The notes: a model not told the origin generated them from the sequence alone. Positions 1-9,849 are shown, numbered from the stretch's first letter. The stretch: 37,532 nucleotides of DNA from Desulfobacteraceae bacterium (GCA_024230435.1 JAAERL010000397.1:1-37532); one strand, 5' to 3'. A program made the numbers and translations.

Positions 1-118
1 ATACCATCTTGTATGTCTTTTTTCCCGTCTTGTGCGTTATGCCAAAGCCCGAATACGTAAAGTATGCAAACTTTGGCACGCCTTGAATACGAAAAAAAAT
101 CGAAGCTCAATCTGGTAT
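1..118. repeat. Imperfect palindromic repeat element, copy A
   Basis: The segment folds as a long imperfect inverted repeat. The outer arms are ATACCA (1-6) and TGGTAT (113-118), the middle arms are an oligo-T and an oligo-A run, and the inner arms are TGCCAAAG (40-47) and CTTTGGCA (71-78). The loop side contains AGTATGCA. Layout and partial sequence match the element at 15674-15768, so the two appear to be copies of one family. The left edge of the window may cut it. It lies just past the stop codon of the pentapeptide gene, so it could also act as a transcript end. No coding capacity is seen. Confidence 0.5.
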
Positions 119-138
119 ATTCTTTTCCGCCAATCGCC

Positions 139-1359
139 TTAATAAGATTCAAACGGTCTTCCGAAATAGGTTAGGATTGATAGTGCGAGCAGGTATACAC
201 TTATGAGGGACTGTATGCAGGAAATTATTCTTGCTCGACCTGATGCCGCAAGCCTGTATTCGTGGGGGATTATTTTGTAAATCCAGCCGCCAGCATTCAG
301 ATCACGCCAGCCTATATGAAATGCAGAAAGTATGCTGAAATGAAGTCCAGTCCAATATATCTTTAGAGGTACATGGTCTGAAGTAATAAGCTGTTTACAT
401 ACTTTGTTGCCCGAAACATCTTGAACTACAACATCCCGGCCCAAGTCGTCCCGTACGCGCTCAGGAATCCAAATCTTCCAGATTCCATCTTTATTTTCTT
501 TGCTAACATCTATGACTAATTCATTTAAATAGAAAATTGAGCATATAAAAATTAATGCCGCAAATATTAAAAGAGGCCTTTGTGGTGACATTCCCCATTT
601 GCAGGTTAAATCAAAAAAAAACCACCCAAGCTTTCCTTTAATTTTTGCTCCCAAGCTACCTTCCAACATTGCATTTTTAAAACCGGAACGCTTTATGGCA
701 TATGTGATTTCTCGTTCTTGTTTTCTCAGTCCTGCTTTTTTAAACCCCTTTCTTAGTTCTACAAGAGCATGAGGGGAGTCTATGTATGTGAGTAGACTGA
801 GGTTGTTTGCAAGAGCCATTTCAGGCAAATTTGGAAGGCTTTTTGGCCTAACTTCAAAAACGGCGCGTGCTAAGTCGGCGCCCCTGAGGTCGGCTCCTTG
901 AAGCTTGGCGTTGTTGAGCTTGACCCCTTGAAGCTTGGCGTCCCAGAGCTTGGCCCCTTGAAGGTTGGCGTTGCCGAGATCGGCTCCTTGAAGCTTGGCG
1001 CCCCAGAGCATGGCCCCTTGAAGCTTGGCTTTCCAGAGTTCGGCCCCTTGAAGCTTGGCGTCCCAGAGATTGGCCCCTTGAAGGTTGGCTTTGCCGAGCT
1101 CGACTCCTTGAAGGTTGGCGTTGTTGAGCCAGGCCCCTTTCAGCCAAATTTCAACATCTTTATTTTTCTCACGCCACTGGGTCCACTCAGTCATATCTTT
1201 TTTATCAGAGCAGCGTTTTAGCATTTCGTACTGAGTTTTGTTGAATTTCTTTTTTTTTACTTGTCCCTGTGCAAGAGCAGGATACGAAAAAGCAGTCACG
1301 ATCAATATGATGAAACACAACAAATTTCGATCTTTCTTGAATTTTATCATTTTTTCCAT
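139..1359 (-). CDS. Pentapeptide-repeat membrane protein with signal peptide
   Basis: About 406 residues. A short basic N-terminus is followed by a hydrophobic stretch ending in PALAQG, which fits a signal peptide. Residues about 75-165 are pentapeptide repeats of the A(N/K)LQG type, which should form a right-handed quadrilateral beta helix. After this come a soluble linker, a hydrophobic segment (PLLIFAALIFICSIFYL), a region with FHIGWRDLNAGGWI that recalls the pore-loop part of two-helix ion channels attached to pentapeptide domains, and a last hydrophobic segment near the C-terminus. The channel reading is inference. The start is chosen at the ATG at 1359, three codons inside a possible TTG start; GGGG lies just upstream. 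The next ATG at 1350 is also possible. Transcribed alone; the tamA stop is about 260 bases upstream. The function is unknown. Confidence 0.8.
   Translation of the reverse strand: MEKMIKFKKDRNLLCFIILIVTAFSYPALAQGQVKKKKFNKTQYEMLKRCSDKKDMTEWTQWREKNKDVEIWLKGAWLNNANLQGVELGKANLQGANLWDAKLQGAELWKAKLQGAMLWGAKLQGADLGNANLQGAKLWDAKLQGVKLNNAKLQGADLRGADLARAVFEVRPKSLPNLPEMALANNLSLLTYIDSPHALVELRKGFKKAGLRKQEREITYAIKRSGFKNAMLEGSLGAKIKGKLGWFFFDLTCKWGMSPQRPLLIFAALIFICSIFYLNELVIDVSKENKDGIWKIWIPERVRDDLGRDVVVQDVSGNKVCKQLITSDHVPLKIYWTGLHFSILSAFHIGWRDLNAGGWIYKIIPHEYRLAASGRARIISCIQSLISVYLLALSILTYFGRPFESY
896..1135. repeat. 30-bp tandem repeats inside the pentapeptide gene
   Basis: Eight consecutive 30-base units, each starting with CCTTG(A)AG on the plus strand, at 896, 926, 956, 986, 1016, 1046, 1076 and 1106. 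A ninth degenerate start lies at 1136. Each unit encodes two pentapeptides (ten residues), so length changes keep the frame. The high identity between units at DNA level gives open frames on other strands too, which I regard as artefacts. Confidence 0.85.
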
Positions 1360-1623
1360 TTTCCCCAACTTTTACGGCGTCTTGCTTGTGTAAAAGGTGT
1401 TTTTCCGCGTCTCGCTTTGTGCAATGATTTGCGCAATTTCGCAGACAAAAAAAAGTAATATCTGAAGATGGCAAAATGTCTCTGTCTTTGCGATTTTGAA
1501 ATTATTCCTTACATAGCAACAGTGTTTCGTTTTGCGCTAAGAGCGCAGGCTCCAAAAATTCGGAGCCATAATATTTTTGCAACACAATCAGCATAAGTGG
1601 TATATTCGTATATTCCGAGACCC

Positions 1624-4461
1624 TTAAAACGTGTAGCCAATTGAAAAGTGATACTGCCCTTGGCTTTCGCCCTCTCTTTGATTGAGTTTGTGACCGTACA
1701 TCAATCCCAATGGCCCGATGGGCGTTATATATCTTAGCCCGAGCCCGGCGGCCCATTGCACATCGTCTCCACCGGAAATATTTTCCTCCACCATCTGGAT
1801 ACTGCCGCAGTCGGTAAAAAATGTCACCTCGAAGTTGTACGGCAAACCAATTCGTGTTTCCGCACTTCCGTATAGGGACAAACGGCCTCCAACCGGTTCG
1901 CCATCGTCGTTATAGCGAAGCAGACCCTCGCCGAACCCGCGCACATTGGCCGTTCCCCCGAGAAATAAAAGCTGGTCATCCGGAATATCTCCGTCAATTC
2001 CGTATGGCTGAATAACACCGCCGCCAACACGGCCGGCAAGGGTTACTGTTTCATTTAGCGCGTGAAAACCCCGCAGATCAATCAGGTATTTTAAAAAATT
2101 ATCCAGAGAGTTTTTCAGACCATAGGAGATTTCAACGGAAAAATTGGAAAGACTTCCTTTTTTGGGCTGGATAAAAGAATCACGGGTATCATAAATAATA
2201 GAAGGCTTGGTGACCAGAATGATTCTGCGCTCTTGCTCTTCAAGTTCCTCATCCGAAGATTGTTCATCTACCCGTGAGAATTGCTGTCTGCTCTTTAGCT
2301 GCCATCCTAACTGGCTGGTAAGTTGTTCATCCCAGTCTTTTATGAATGTAAGCGTACCGCCGCTTTCTTTTGTTCCAAAGGTCTGGTTGAAAGGTTCGTC
2401 GCGTTCTGAAAAGAGGCCTATACTGGTTTCAATGTGTTTTTGGAAAAGCCTGGACAGTGTCATTTCCGCATCCCAGCGATACCCGGTGGCGCTAACCTTG
2501 CCTCCTGTCGAAAGGTCAATATTTCTTCCTAAAAAATTATGATCTCCGATCTGGCTTCTCAGGTAAGGGCCTTCATAGGTTTCATAACCACCGCCAAATT
2601 CAAAAAAATAAGGTTTGATTTCATAAGTTTCAACCAACAGGTGAACCTTATCAGAGCGCTCTTTTAATCCTATGGGGCGCACGCGCACCGACTCGAAAAC
2701 GTCAAAATCGCGTAAATTACGCTCGCTTTCAAGCACTGAGGCCAAGGCAAAATCAGAGCCGGGCTTCACGTCGAATTCCCGCTCGATGGTCTTTCTTTTA
2801 GTCCGAAGATTTCCTACGATAAACACATCACCCATGGTTACTTTCGGACCGGCGTTAATGACATATACCAGGTCCACTGCTTTCTGGTTATTAGAAAAAC
2901 TGGTTTGTGTGCTCACCTTTACATAAGGATATCCCAATGGTGCAATTTGGGCTGAAATTTCATTTTCATTGGTTTCAATCATGAACGGCTGAAGCGGTTG
3001 GCCGGGTTTCATTTTCAACAAAGTCATCAGATGTTTTTTTGATAAAGGCGATTTTCCCTTGAAGGTTATGGTTTTGATTTTTGTCTGGGGCCCCTCTTTT
3101 ATTGATAGTTCAATGGTAACCAGTTTTTTTTCAGGCTCGGATTCCGATTCTTCTATGTTTACGGTTTTAGAGATCAAAACGTCGATAAATCCATATCTTA
3201 AATAGAGAGCCTTCATAGACTCAATGTCTTCTTCGAGGATTTGCTCTGAGTAGAGGCCTTTTTTCAGTGTGCTCCGGGCTTTGGTAAGAATTTGGCCCTG
3301 CAAGGTTTTAATATCCAAAAAATGATTGTTTTTTATTCGCATATCTTTTACGAAATACTGCTTGCCTTCCTCAATATCTATATAAACTTTCTTTTTACCT
3401 TTTTGGGTTGAGGGCGCAGTTTTGCGCTGTTGAATTTTTGCATCGATAAAACCTTGCTCTTGATAGTAGCGCCGGATATTTTGTACACTGCGGCGCACAC
3501 CTGTACGGCCCCTGTTACCTGTTTCGAAAATGGTCAACTCTTTTTTCAAGATTCTATCCGAAACTTCTTCATTGCCATTGAACACAACCTGATAATGCGG
3601 CCCCTCATTAATCCGCACATCAACGGCGGCCTTGCGGGAGTTATCATCATAAATGATATTATAATTGATTTTTATGTCAGCATAGCCTTTTTTACGATAA
3701 AAGGCGATTATATCGCGAATATCTTCTCTCATGTCTTTTTCTAAAAAACGGCTGTTATGCAATAAGGCTATGGAGCTGCGCCAGGCTTTCATTTTTCCGT
3801 GAAGCACAAAATCAGGAAACTTTTTGTTGCCGTTCAATTTAACATTACTCAGGATGTAATACAGCCCTTTGTCAATGAAAATCTTAAGACGGTAATGCCC
3901 GTCCTTCGGGTCCTGTTTGGCATCTATGGATACCTGGGGGTTAATATAGCCTTCCTGGCGATATTTTTGAGCTACTAACTCTTCCTGCCGCGCAAGGCTA
4001 TCGGATAGATAGATATTGCCGACAGTGATGGTAATCGCGTTGAGGACTTCTTCTTCAAACAGGGGATAGTTACCTGAGATGGAAATATTTTTTATTCGAT
4101 CATAAGGATAAATGTGGTATAAAATCCTAACATTTTCTCCTTGCCGGAAAACAGATGACTCTACTTCTGCAAAAGCCTGAAGCCTTGCCAAAGATTTGAG
4201 ATAAGCCGCGCGCGTTAAAGGCTGACCTTTTTTTAAATTCATGACGGCTGGCGCAAATTTGTTCCAATCAAATTTATCACTGACTTTTTTTAATACCTTG
4301 AACTTCAGGACTTCAATTACCGGTGCGTCCTGTTCGTTGCGCCAGACATCCTGATTGCCTGATAAAGCCGGACATGCACCTATAAAAATCAGAATGAACA
4401 CTGCTGCCGGGAAAATGAATCCAAATGCGGTTTTAATTTGAAAAAAATTCAATTTGATCAT
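1624..4461 (-). CDS. tamA: TamA-like Omp85 family outer-membrane assembly protein
   Basis: A 945-residue Omp85 protein. An N-terminal hydrophobic signal segment (about residues 10-32) is followed by a long run of POTRA-like units up to about residue 620, recognisable by recurring patterns such as YRQEGYINPQVSI, YRKKGYADIKINY, YYQEQGFIDAKI and YLRYGFIDVLI. I count about seven, against three in classical TamA and five in BamA. The C-terminal 320 residues form the 16-strand barrel domain, with the conserved VRGF motif in LGGTANVRGFGEG and a terminal phenylalanine (GYTF), the usual outer-membrane insertion signal. The start overlaps the tamB stop by four bases (ATGA), so the two are translationally coupled. 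With TamB it should help insert outer-membrane proteins or move lipids across the periplasm. BamA itself is a less likely alternative because of the tamB partner. Confidence 0.85.
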   Translation of the reverse strand: MIKLNFFQIKTAFGFIFPAAVFILIFIGACPALSGNQDVWRNEQDAPVIEVLKFKVLKKVSDKFDWNKFAPAVMNLKKGQPLTRAAYLKSLARLQAFAEVESSVFRQGENVRILYHIYPYDRIKNISISGNYPLFEEEVLNAITITVGNIYLSDSLARQEELVAQKYRQEGYINPQVSIDAKQDPKDGHYRLKIFIDKGLYYILSNVKLNGNKKFPDFVLHGKMKAWRSSIALLHNSRFLEKDMREDIRDIIAFYRKKGYADIKINYNIIYDDNSRKAAVDVRINEGPHYQVVFNGNEEVSDRILKKELTIFETGNRGRTGVRRSVQNIRRYYQEQGFIDAKIQQRKTAPSTQKGKKKVYIDIEEGKQYFVKDMRIKNNHFLDIKTLQGQILTKARSTLKKGLYSEQILEEDIESMKALYLRYGFIDVLISKTVNIEESESEPEKKLVTIELSIKEGPQTKIKTITFKGKSPLSKKHLMTLLKMKPGQPLQPFMIETNENEISAQIAPLGYPYVKVSTQTSFSNNQKAVDLVYVINAGPKVTMGDVFIVGNLRTKRKTIEREFDVKPGSDFALASVLESERNLRDFDVFESVRVRPIGLKERSDKVHLLVETYEIKPYFFEFGGGYETYEGPYLRSQIGDHNFLGRNIDLSTGGKVSATGYRWDAEMTLSRLFQKHIETSIGLFSERDEPFNQTFGTKESGGTLTFIKDWDEQLTSQLGWQLKSRQQFSRVDEQSSDEELEEQERRIILVTKPSIIYDTRDSFIQPKKGSLSNFSVEISYGLKNSLDNFLKYLIDLRGFHALNETVTLAGRVGGGVIQPYGIDGDIPDDQLLFLGGTANVRGFGEGLLRYNDDGEPVGGRLSLYGSAETRIGLPYNFEVTFFTDCGSIQMVEENISGGDDVQWAAGLGLRYITPIGPLGLMYGHKLNQREGESQGQYHFSIGYTF

Positions 4462-7400
4462 CGAAATTCTATTCTGAAAAGAAGTTCTCCACCATAGCCG
4501 CCTTTGGAATCCTGAAAGCCATTAGCCATCACAGGTTCTAAAAACCGGTATTCCGACACGGCTTTCTGGACCATTTCGCCCTGGCTGGATTCCATAGCGT
4601 ACTTCAACGTTAGCCGTCTGGTCAATTTCTTGCCAACAGTCAGCTCGATACGGTCTTCGTCATCATCATCGTCTTGAGCCCCGGTTTCAACCTCAAGAAT
4701 ATCCATACCTGTGGTTTCCTTAAAATCATCACCCAAGGCAGAAGAAGCCAGGGTGGCCAGCATTTGCTGGGTATTTTGACCTTCTCCGCCCTCGCCGCTC
4801 ATCATTTCCCTATTCGTGCGGCCAAGAAGTATCAGTGAAAGCAGGTCATTCTCCGACTCAGCAGGATCAGACTCTAGTTTTAACGCGAGCTTATCCGGCG
4901 TTCCTGAAATCGTTAAGGTGATTACCCAGTCCCGGATTTCCGCGACACTCTCGATATCCAATTCCGGCTCTATTTTGTAAGGATTGACAAAGTCAACCAC
5001 ACCACGCTCAATTTCAAAGGATTTTTGCCGGTAAATGATTTCGCCTTCCACAACCTTGGCCCGGCCGGTGAGTACGGGCTTTGCAATGGAGCCGCTGACC
5101 TGAAGATCGGGCACAATTGTCAACTGCGCCATATTGTTATCCACCAGAAGAGAGTTGCGGTAACCCAAATGAACATCCAAAAGGACATGCTTCATCCAGT
5201 CGGGCTGCTTGACGGGAAGATGAACACTTTGTTTACGTTTTCTCCGTGAAAACATAGGCAAGGGATTTAAACTCATATCCTTAAAGTAGGTGCCTTCCAA
5301 TAGTGTCAGGGCGCCTTCCAACTTGGCATTGTTCCGGGCGCCGCTGAGGGTAAGCTTGCCACTGAGGACCAAATCCATGTAATCAGGCACTTGCACCGGA
5401 ATAGAGATGGCTTCTAATACCAGTTTTCCGTTAACCGGTTTCAGATCTGCAAGGCTTATGGCTCCTTCCAAAGAAAATTGTCCGATATCCATTTTGCCCT
5501 TAAATTCTTTGACGGAAACGGCTTCGGGGGTCAAAAAGATGTGACCGTTCAGCTCTGATACAGTCTGATAAAATTCGGGCAGTTGAAATCCTATGTCAGC
5601 GCTGGTCAATTTCACCCGCCACTTGGGCTTACTCAAATCACCGCTGATATGGGCATCTATCCCAATTTTCCCAGTGGGTTCCGCCAATTTTTCCGTAAAC
5701 GGCGCCAGGGTATCCAGTGGCAGTTGCCCTTGGGCTGCGGCCTTTATATTTTCAGGCAACCGGCCTTGGGCTTGAAGGTTCAGGTACCCGTCATCCATCA
5801 AAGCGATACGTGTTGACGGCAAATTCAGGGAGCCATTTTCCAGCCGGGCTGAAAATTTTTTGATTCCAACGACATTGACTTGCTGATGAAGCAATTGGGT
5901 ATCATTTAATGCAATATCCGCTTTGATGGACAAAAGATCAAGCCAGTTACCGGAAGCTTTGATATTTCCCGAACATTGGCCGGTTAATGGTACCGTTTTG
6001 AAAAAACTCAGATAAGGTGTAAGGTCGGTCTTGTCAAAGCTTGCCGTGGCATCGAAACGATTATTCGATAAAGAACCTTTGGCGTTTAAATCGAAATTCA
6101 AATTGGCAGCCACTTCAAAGTCCTTGTCTTTGAGCTTGGCGGTGATTTTAAAATCATCAAGAACCTGGTCTTTGAACATCGGACGTTGAACCGTCACATT
6201 ACAATTGAAATCAGGAGATTTTAACGACCCCTTACCATTGGCCTGAATGTTCAGAGCACCGCCGGCGGGATAGGCTTTCTGCAGGGATTGGATCTTTTTC
6301 AAATCAATACCCTTGCCTTTCACAGCCACCTCAAACCGTTCATCAAGGCTATACCAGCCTGAGGCGCGTATGGGATTCTTTCCATCCAAAACGGCCTTGA
6401 GTTCGTCCAAATAAACGGTTTGATCTTGAAAACGGGCCTGGATTGAAGTGCCCTGGATTTTTTGCCCCCAAGCCTGAATATCACCGGCTTGCAGGTTTAA
6501 ATCGGCTTTGAGCGCCGGTAGCCGGCCCTGGATATGCGCCTTACCATTTACAAGACCTGATATATTTTTATGAAAATCAGCAAGTGAAATGGAATTCAGG
6601 CGAATATCGGCGTTTATTTTTGGCTGGGAGGCCATTTTCCCGGTCCTGGCATCATTCATATCAACGCCGCCTTTGATATCCAGTTTGGCCTTGTCTTTGA
6701 CGACTTTCAGCGTGTTGATATCTAAAAAATTATCTTTCCAGGTAATGGCGCCGTCGGCCTGATATTCCAGATTCCGCCAGGTCAGATGGCTGTTTTTTAA
6801 ATCCATGCGGGCCTTGATTTTTTTCAGGGTGCCGGTGACGGTCGCTTTGGCGCTGATATCGGTGTCCCATTGGGCATCAAATCCGAAGTCCGATGCCTGC
6901 ACGTGATCAAATTTAACCTGTGCGGATACATTGGGATCGGAAAGTATCCCGCCACCGGATTTGAAAAGGCTCATACTGCCGCTGCCCTGAACCAGGCTGT
7001 CCTGATTTTCAAGGGTTAACAAGGGAACATGCAACACTCCCTTATCATTGAGTTCGGCTTCTACAATAAACCGGCCAAGCGAATAGTTTTCGTATTCCAT
7101 TGCTTCGGCCAGTACTTGGGCTTTGACCACGGGTTGTAGCCAGGAGCCGGAACAATCCAATTTAGCCTGGAGTTTGCCCGAGGGTACGCCAACGCCCAAA
7201 AGCTGGCCAAACAACTCGGGTTCAGGAGCATCAAGATTGCCCTTTATATTAATTTTACGGCTTTTTGCATCGATATCACCGTTAAGATTGAGCTTGTTAG
7301 CACCGGCTGTCAGCACAAATCCGGATATCGATGCTTTTTGGCCTAACCAGTTCATCCGGGTTTCCAAATTGGCCTTACCGGATTTTTTAGCGCCCTTTGC

Positions 7401-8666
7401 GCCGGAAAAATCCGCCGCCATTTGGATATGGCCTTGGCCCTTGACTCCATCGGGACTAATGCCGGAGCCTTTGATCCGTGCATCCAATTGCAAGGTTGCA
7501 TTGACCGGTATTTTCATACCTGGCCAGTTATGTGGTTGCACTTCGCGGCCATTGAGGGTGAATTCGTAACTGAGTTTTTCCCAGCCTGCTGTTTGCCGGC
7601 TGAAATTTTGAGCAAAAATTGAACTCAGATCAGCACTTCCTTTCAAATCGACTCGCCCATAGCCCGTGTTTGCGTGCAGTTGTGATAAGGTGATTTTCCT
7701 TTGTTTGAGTTCTATCGTGTTTTTCAAATCGCTGACGGGCACATTAACAAATTGCCCTTCGCTCATAGCCAGTTCCAAGACCGCCTCAGGGTCATCCACA
7801 GGTCCCTTTATGTCCAGTTGTCCGGTCAACAAACCCTTTGTTTCTCCGGGGATAGCCATCCACGGCTTTAGTTCGGATAGTGATAAGGCCCATTTTAAAA
7901 GGCCCTGAACATTCAACCGGTTTTTGAGGCTAAAAACCTTGCCGCTGAATTGTGCTCCTGAGCCCTTTGTTTTCAAGCTCACATGGATAGGCCGGCTTGC
8001 CTTTTCCGTGTAGGCTGCTTCTAAGCTAAGTTCCCGGACAGAGTTGTTAATCTTCGCGGTTTGCGTGGCTAAGCGGTCCAGCATCATTTTTATAGAGCCG
8101 TTCATCTCTTTAAGATTAAAACCGGCTGCCACGTTCAAGCCAACGGCCCGTACGTCAATTTGTTTTGAGGGTTGTGTAAAAATAATCGAGGCATTGATGA
8201 TCTTCATCCGATCCAGGATCACCTGCCAGGTAAAAGGTTTGGATTCGCTTTTGTCCATAGTCTTTACGGAAGAAGGCGATAAAGCTTGAACCAGGGACAA
8301 CTGGTTTTGGTCATCCATTTTTAGAAGTAAGGAGGGATTGTCCACGCGCAGTTGCGGGATAAAAATTATTTTTCTAACCAGGGCAGCCCAGGAAACGCTG
8401 GTTTCAAAAGCCTTAACATGGGCCAAAGTTTCACCATCAGCGCTTTTAACGTAAATTCCCTCAAGTTGGATATGACCGCGTAAAAGCGAAATATGGTGAT
8501 CCTCGGCTTCGATTCGGCCCTGTATCTGATTGTTAATAAGATTCAAAACCTTAAGGCGTGCTGAATCGCTATTGAGGAAAAAAGCGGCAGCCAGAGCCAG
8601 AACAATGATCAATACACAAAGCGGCAGAGCAGCCAAAAAAATCTTTTTTTTGTTAGAAAAAGGCAT
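4458..8666 (-). CDS. tamB: TamB-like inner-membrane/periplasm-spanning protein (DUF490)
   Basis: 1402 residues. One N-terminal transmembrane helix (about residues 10-32, LCVLIIVLALAAAFFL) anchors it. A very long repetitive beta-rich region follows, of the AsmA/TamB kind that forms a hydrophobic groove across the periplasm. The C-terminal TamB (DUF490) domain is recognisable from phrases such as LTISGTPDKLALKLESDP followed by LLSLILLGRT, and the chain ends in LFRIEFR. Length is typical of the family. It is the first gene of a two-gene transcript with tamA, the reverse of the common tamA-tamB order. An acidic stretch (QDDDDDEDR) lies about 80 residues from the C-terminus. Its role is with TamA in outer-membrane biogenesis. 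The upstream 200 bases hold no recognisable promoter that I would defend. Confidence 0.87.
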   Translation of the reverse strand: MPFSNKKKIFLAALPLCVLIIVLALAAAFFLNSDSARLKVLNLINNQIQGRIEAEDHHISLLRGHIQLEGIYVKSADGETLAHVKAFETSVSWAALVRKIIFIPQLRVDNPSLLLKMDDQNQLSLVQALSPSSVKTMDKSESKPFTWQVILDRMKIINASIIFTQPSKQIDVRAVGLNVAAGFNLKEMNGSIKMMLDRLATQTAKINNSVRELSLEAAYTEKASRPIHVSLKTKGSGAQFSGKVFSLKNRLNVQGLLKWALSLSELKPWMAIPGETKGLLTGQLDIKGPVDDPEAVLELAMSEGQFVNVPVSDLKNTIELKQRKITLSQLHANTGYGRVDLKGSADLSSIFAQNFSRQTAGWEKLSYEFTLNGREVQPHNWPGMKIPVNATLQLDARIKGSGISPDGVKGQGHIQMAADFSGAKGAKKSGKANLETRMNWLGQKASISGFVLTAGANKLNLNGDIDAKSRKINIKGNLDAPEPELFGQLLGVGVPSGKLQAKLDCSGSWLQPVVKAQVLAEAMEYENYSLGRFIVEAELNDKGVLHVPLLTLENQDSLVQGSGSMSLFKSGGGILSDPNVSAQVKFDHVQASDFGFDAQWDTDISAKATVTGTLKKIKARMDLKNSHLTWRNLEYQADGAITWKDNFLDINTLKVVKDKAKLDIKGGVDMNDARTGKMASQPKINADIRLNSISLADFHKNISGLVNGKAHIQGRLPALKADLNLQAGDIQAWGQKIQGTSIQARFQDQTVYLDELKAVLDGKNPIRASGWYSLDERFEVAVKGKGIDLKKIQSLQKAYPAGGALNIQANGKGSLKSPDFNCNVTVQRPMFKDQVLDDFKITAKLKDKDFEVAANLNFDLNAKGSLSNNRFDATASFDKTDLTPYLSFFKTVPLTGQCSGNIKASGNWLDLLSIKADIALNDTQLLHQQVNVVGIKKFSARLENGSLNLPSTRIALMDDGYLNLQAQGRLPENIKAAAQGQLPLDTLAPFTEKLAEPTGKIGIDAHISGDLSKPKWRVKLTSADIGFQLPEFYQTVSELNGHIFLTPEAVSVKEFKGKMDIGQFSLEGAISLADLKPVNGKLVLEAISIPVQVPDYMDLVLSGKLTLSGARNNAKLEGALTLLEGTYFKDMSLNPLPMFSRRKRKQSVHLPVKQPDWMKHVLLDVHLGYRNSLLVDNNMAQLTIVPDLQVSGSIAKPVLTGRAKVVEGEIIYRQKSFEIERGVVDFVNPYKIEPELDIESVAEIRDWVITLTISGTPDKLALKLESDPAESENDLLSLILLGRTNREMMSGEGGEGQNTQQMLATLASSALGDDFKETTGMDILEVETGAQDDDDDEDRIELTVGKKLTRRLTLKYAMESSQGEMVQKAVSEYRFLEPVMANGFQDSKGGYGGELLFRIEFR

Positions 8667-8815
8667 TTGCAGAAGCCTGTCCGCTAATTCAGTCCAAATA
8701 ACATTGGAATGAGTCGTTTAAGTTTGCAAGCAAATAGTAAGGCTTACAAGAGGCGTTAAGCAAGGCGGGAGTTTTGAGAGTTCCGGAAAAATCTTCTCGC
8801 ATACCCGGAAATGGG

Positions 8816-8861
8816 TTTAATACCGGCGGAAACTTAAAAGTCCGGGCCCGCCGGCATTAAA
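8816..8861. terminator. Hairpin downstream of etfA
   Basis: Arms TTTAATACCGGCGG (8816-8829) and CCGCCGGCATTAAA (8848-8861) pair over 14 positions with one mismatch, which is a G-U pair in RNA read from the minus strand. The 18-base loop is GC rich. It lies 20 bases past the etfA stop and is the likely end of the minus-strand ETF operon. No clear U-tract follows, so it may be a processing or stabilising hairpin rather than a strict rho-independent terminator. Confidence 0.5.
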
Positions 8862-8880
8862 TCTATTTTTGCTAACCTTT

Positions 8881-9849
8881 TCAGGCCGATTCGATTTTTT
8901 CGGTCAATTCGGGCATAAATTCAAGCATATCTTCTACAATGCCCACATCAGCCACCTGGAAAATAGGTGCTTTTGCGTTCTTATTGACGGCAACAATGAA
9001 AGGGGACCCTTTTATACCGCCCATATGCTGGAATGAGCCACTGATACCAAGCGCCATGTAGACCTTGGGTTTAACCGTTTGTCCGGAAGTACCCACTTGA
9101 CGGGACTTCTCCAGCCATTTGGCATCCACGATGGGCCGGGAACAAGCAACTACTGCGCCCATAGCTTCGGCCAACTCTTCAGCAACTTCAACATTATCTT
9201 GATCTTCAATACCACGCCCGATGGAAACAAGCACGTCAGCTTTGGTAATATCCACATCCCCTGTTTCAGCTTCCACAATTTCAATAAAACGGCGGTTGAC
9301 ATTTAATTCGCCGATTTCACTGGACTTATCCACAATTTGCCCATTAACTGCTCCTTGACCTTCGGACTGGAAAGAGCCGGGACGAAAAGTTAATACAACT
9401 CCATCGCTGATGTCAACACTTACATGCGTATACGCCATACCGGCAAACTCCTGCCGGACGATTTTCAAATTGCCCTCTTCAACAGCATCGATACCAATAA
9501 TATCAGCCGTGTAAGCGGATTTTAACTTCACCGCCAGGCCAGGCCCCAAATCCATTCCAAAGGTATCGTGAGGAAGCAAAAAAATACCATCTGAAGGCAG
9601 TAACTGAACCAAGAGCTTACGAATCGCCTCGGCGTTGGGATAAGCTAAATCGGCATGATCGAATTTCCATATTTGGGAATAAAACTTGGAGGCTTGCTGG
9701 CAAACAGCGTCTAAATCCGCCCCTGTTCCGGTTACGATGGCTGTCACGGATGCTCCGGAACCGATTTTTTGCGCCGCCAGAGCAAGTTCAGCGGCAGTAT
9801 CGTCAACGAGGCCGCCCTTGTGAACAATATATGTAAACAGTTGAGCCAT
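8881..9849 (-). CDS. etfA: Electron transfer flavoprotein, alpha subunit
   Basis: 322 residues, the normal size for EtfA. The C-terminal FAD-binding half carries the family signature GISGSFQHMGGIKGS from about residue 268, followed by the AVNKNAKAPIFQVADVGIVED stretch that contacts FAD. The N-terminal half resembles the EtfB fold. With EtfB it takes electrons from acyl-CoA dehydrogenases and passes them on, here most likely to the membrane FeS/cytochrome b oxidoreductase encoded upstream. The start codon overlaps the etfB stop by one base (TAATG), implying translational coupling. It is the last gene of the operon that begins at 12915. Nothing suggests a bifurcating ETF, since no dedicated bifurcating partner is adjacent, but the sequence alone does not settle this. 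Confidence 0.95.
   Translation of the reverse strand: MAQLFTYIVHKGGLVDDTAAELALAAQKIGSGASVTAIVTGTGADLDAVCQQASKFYSQIWKFDHADLAYPNAEAIRKLLVQLLPSDGIFLLPHDTFGMDLGPGLAVKLKSAYTADIIGIDAVEEGNLKIVRQEFAGMAYTHVSVDISDGVVLTFRPGSFQSEGQGAVNGQIVDKSSEIGELNVNRRFIEIVEAETGDVDITKADVLVSIGRGIEDQDNVEVAEELAEAMGAVVACSRPIVDAKWLEKSRQVGTSGQTVKPKVYMALGISGSFQHMGGIKGSPFIVAVNKNAKAPIFQVADVGIVEDMLEFMPELTEKIESA

Noticed and set aside
854-1221. Overlapping open frames on both strands in the pentapeptide repeat region
   Set aside because: They result from the 30-bp tandem repeat keeping several frames free of stops; low-complexity products (RQASRSR or LKLGVPE repeats) have no family similarity or ribosome binding site.
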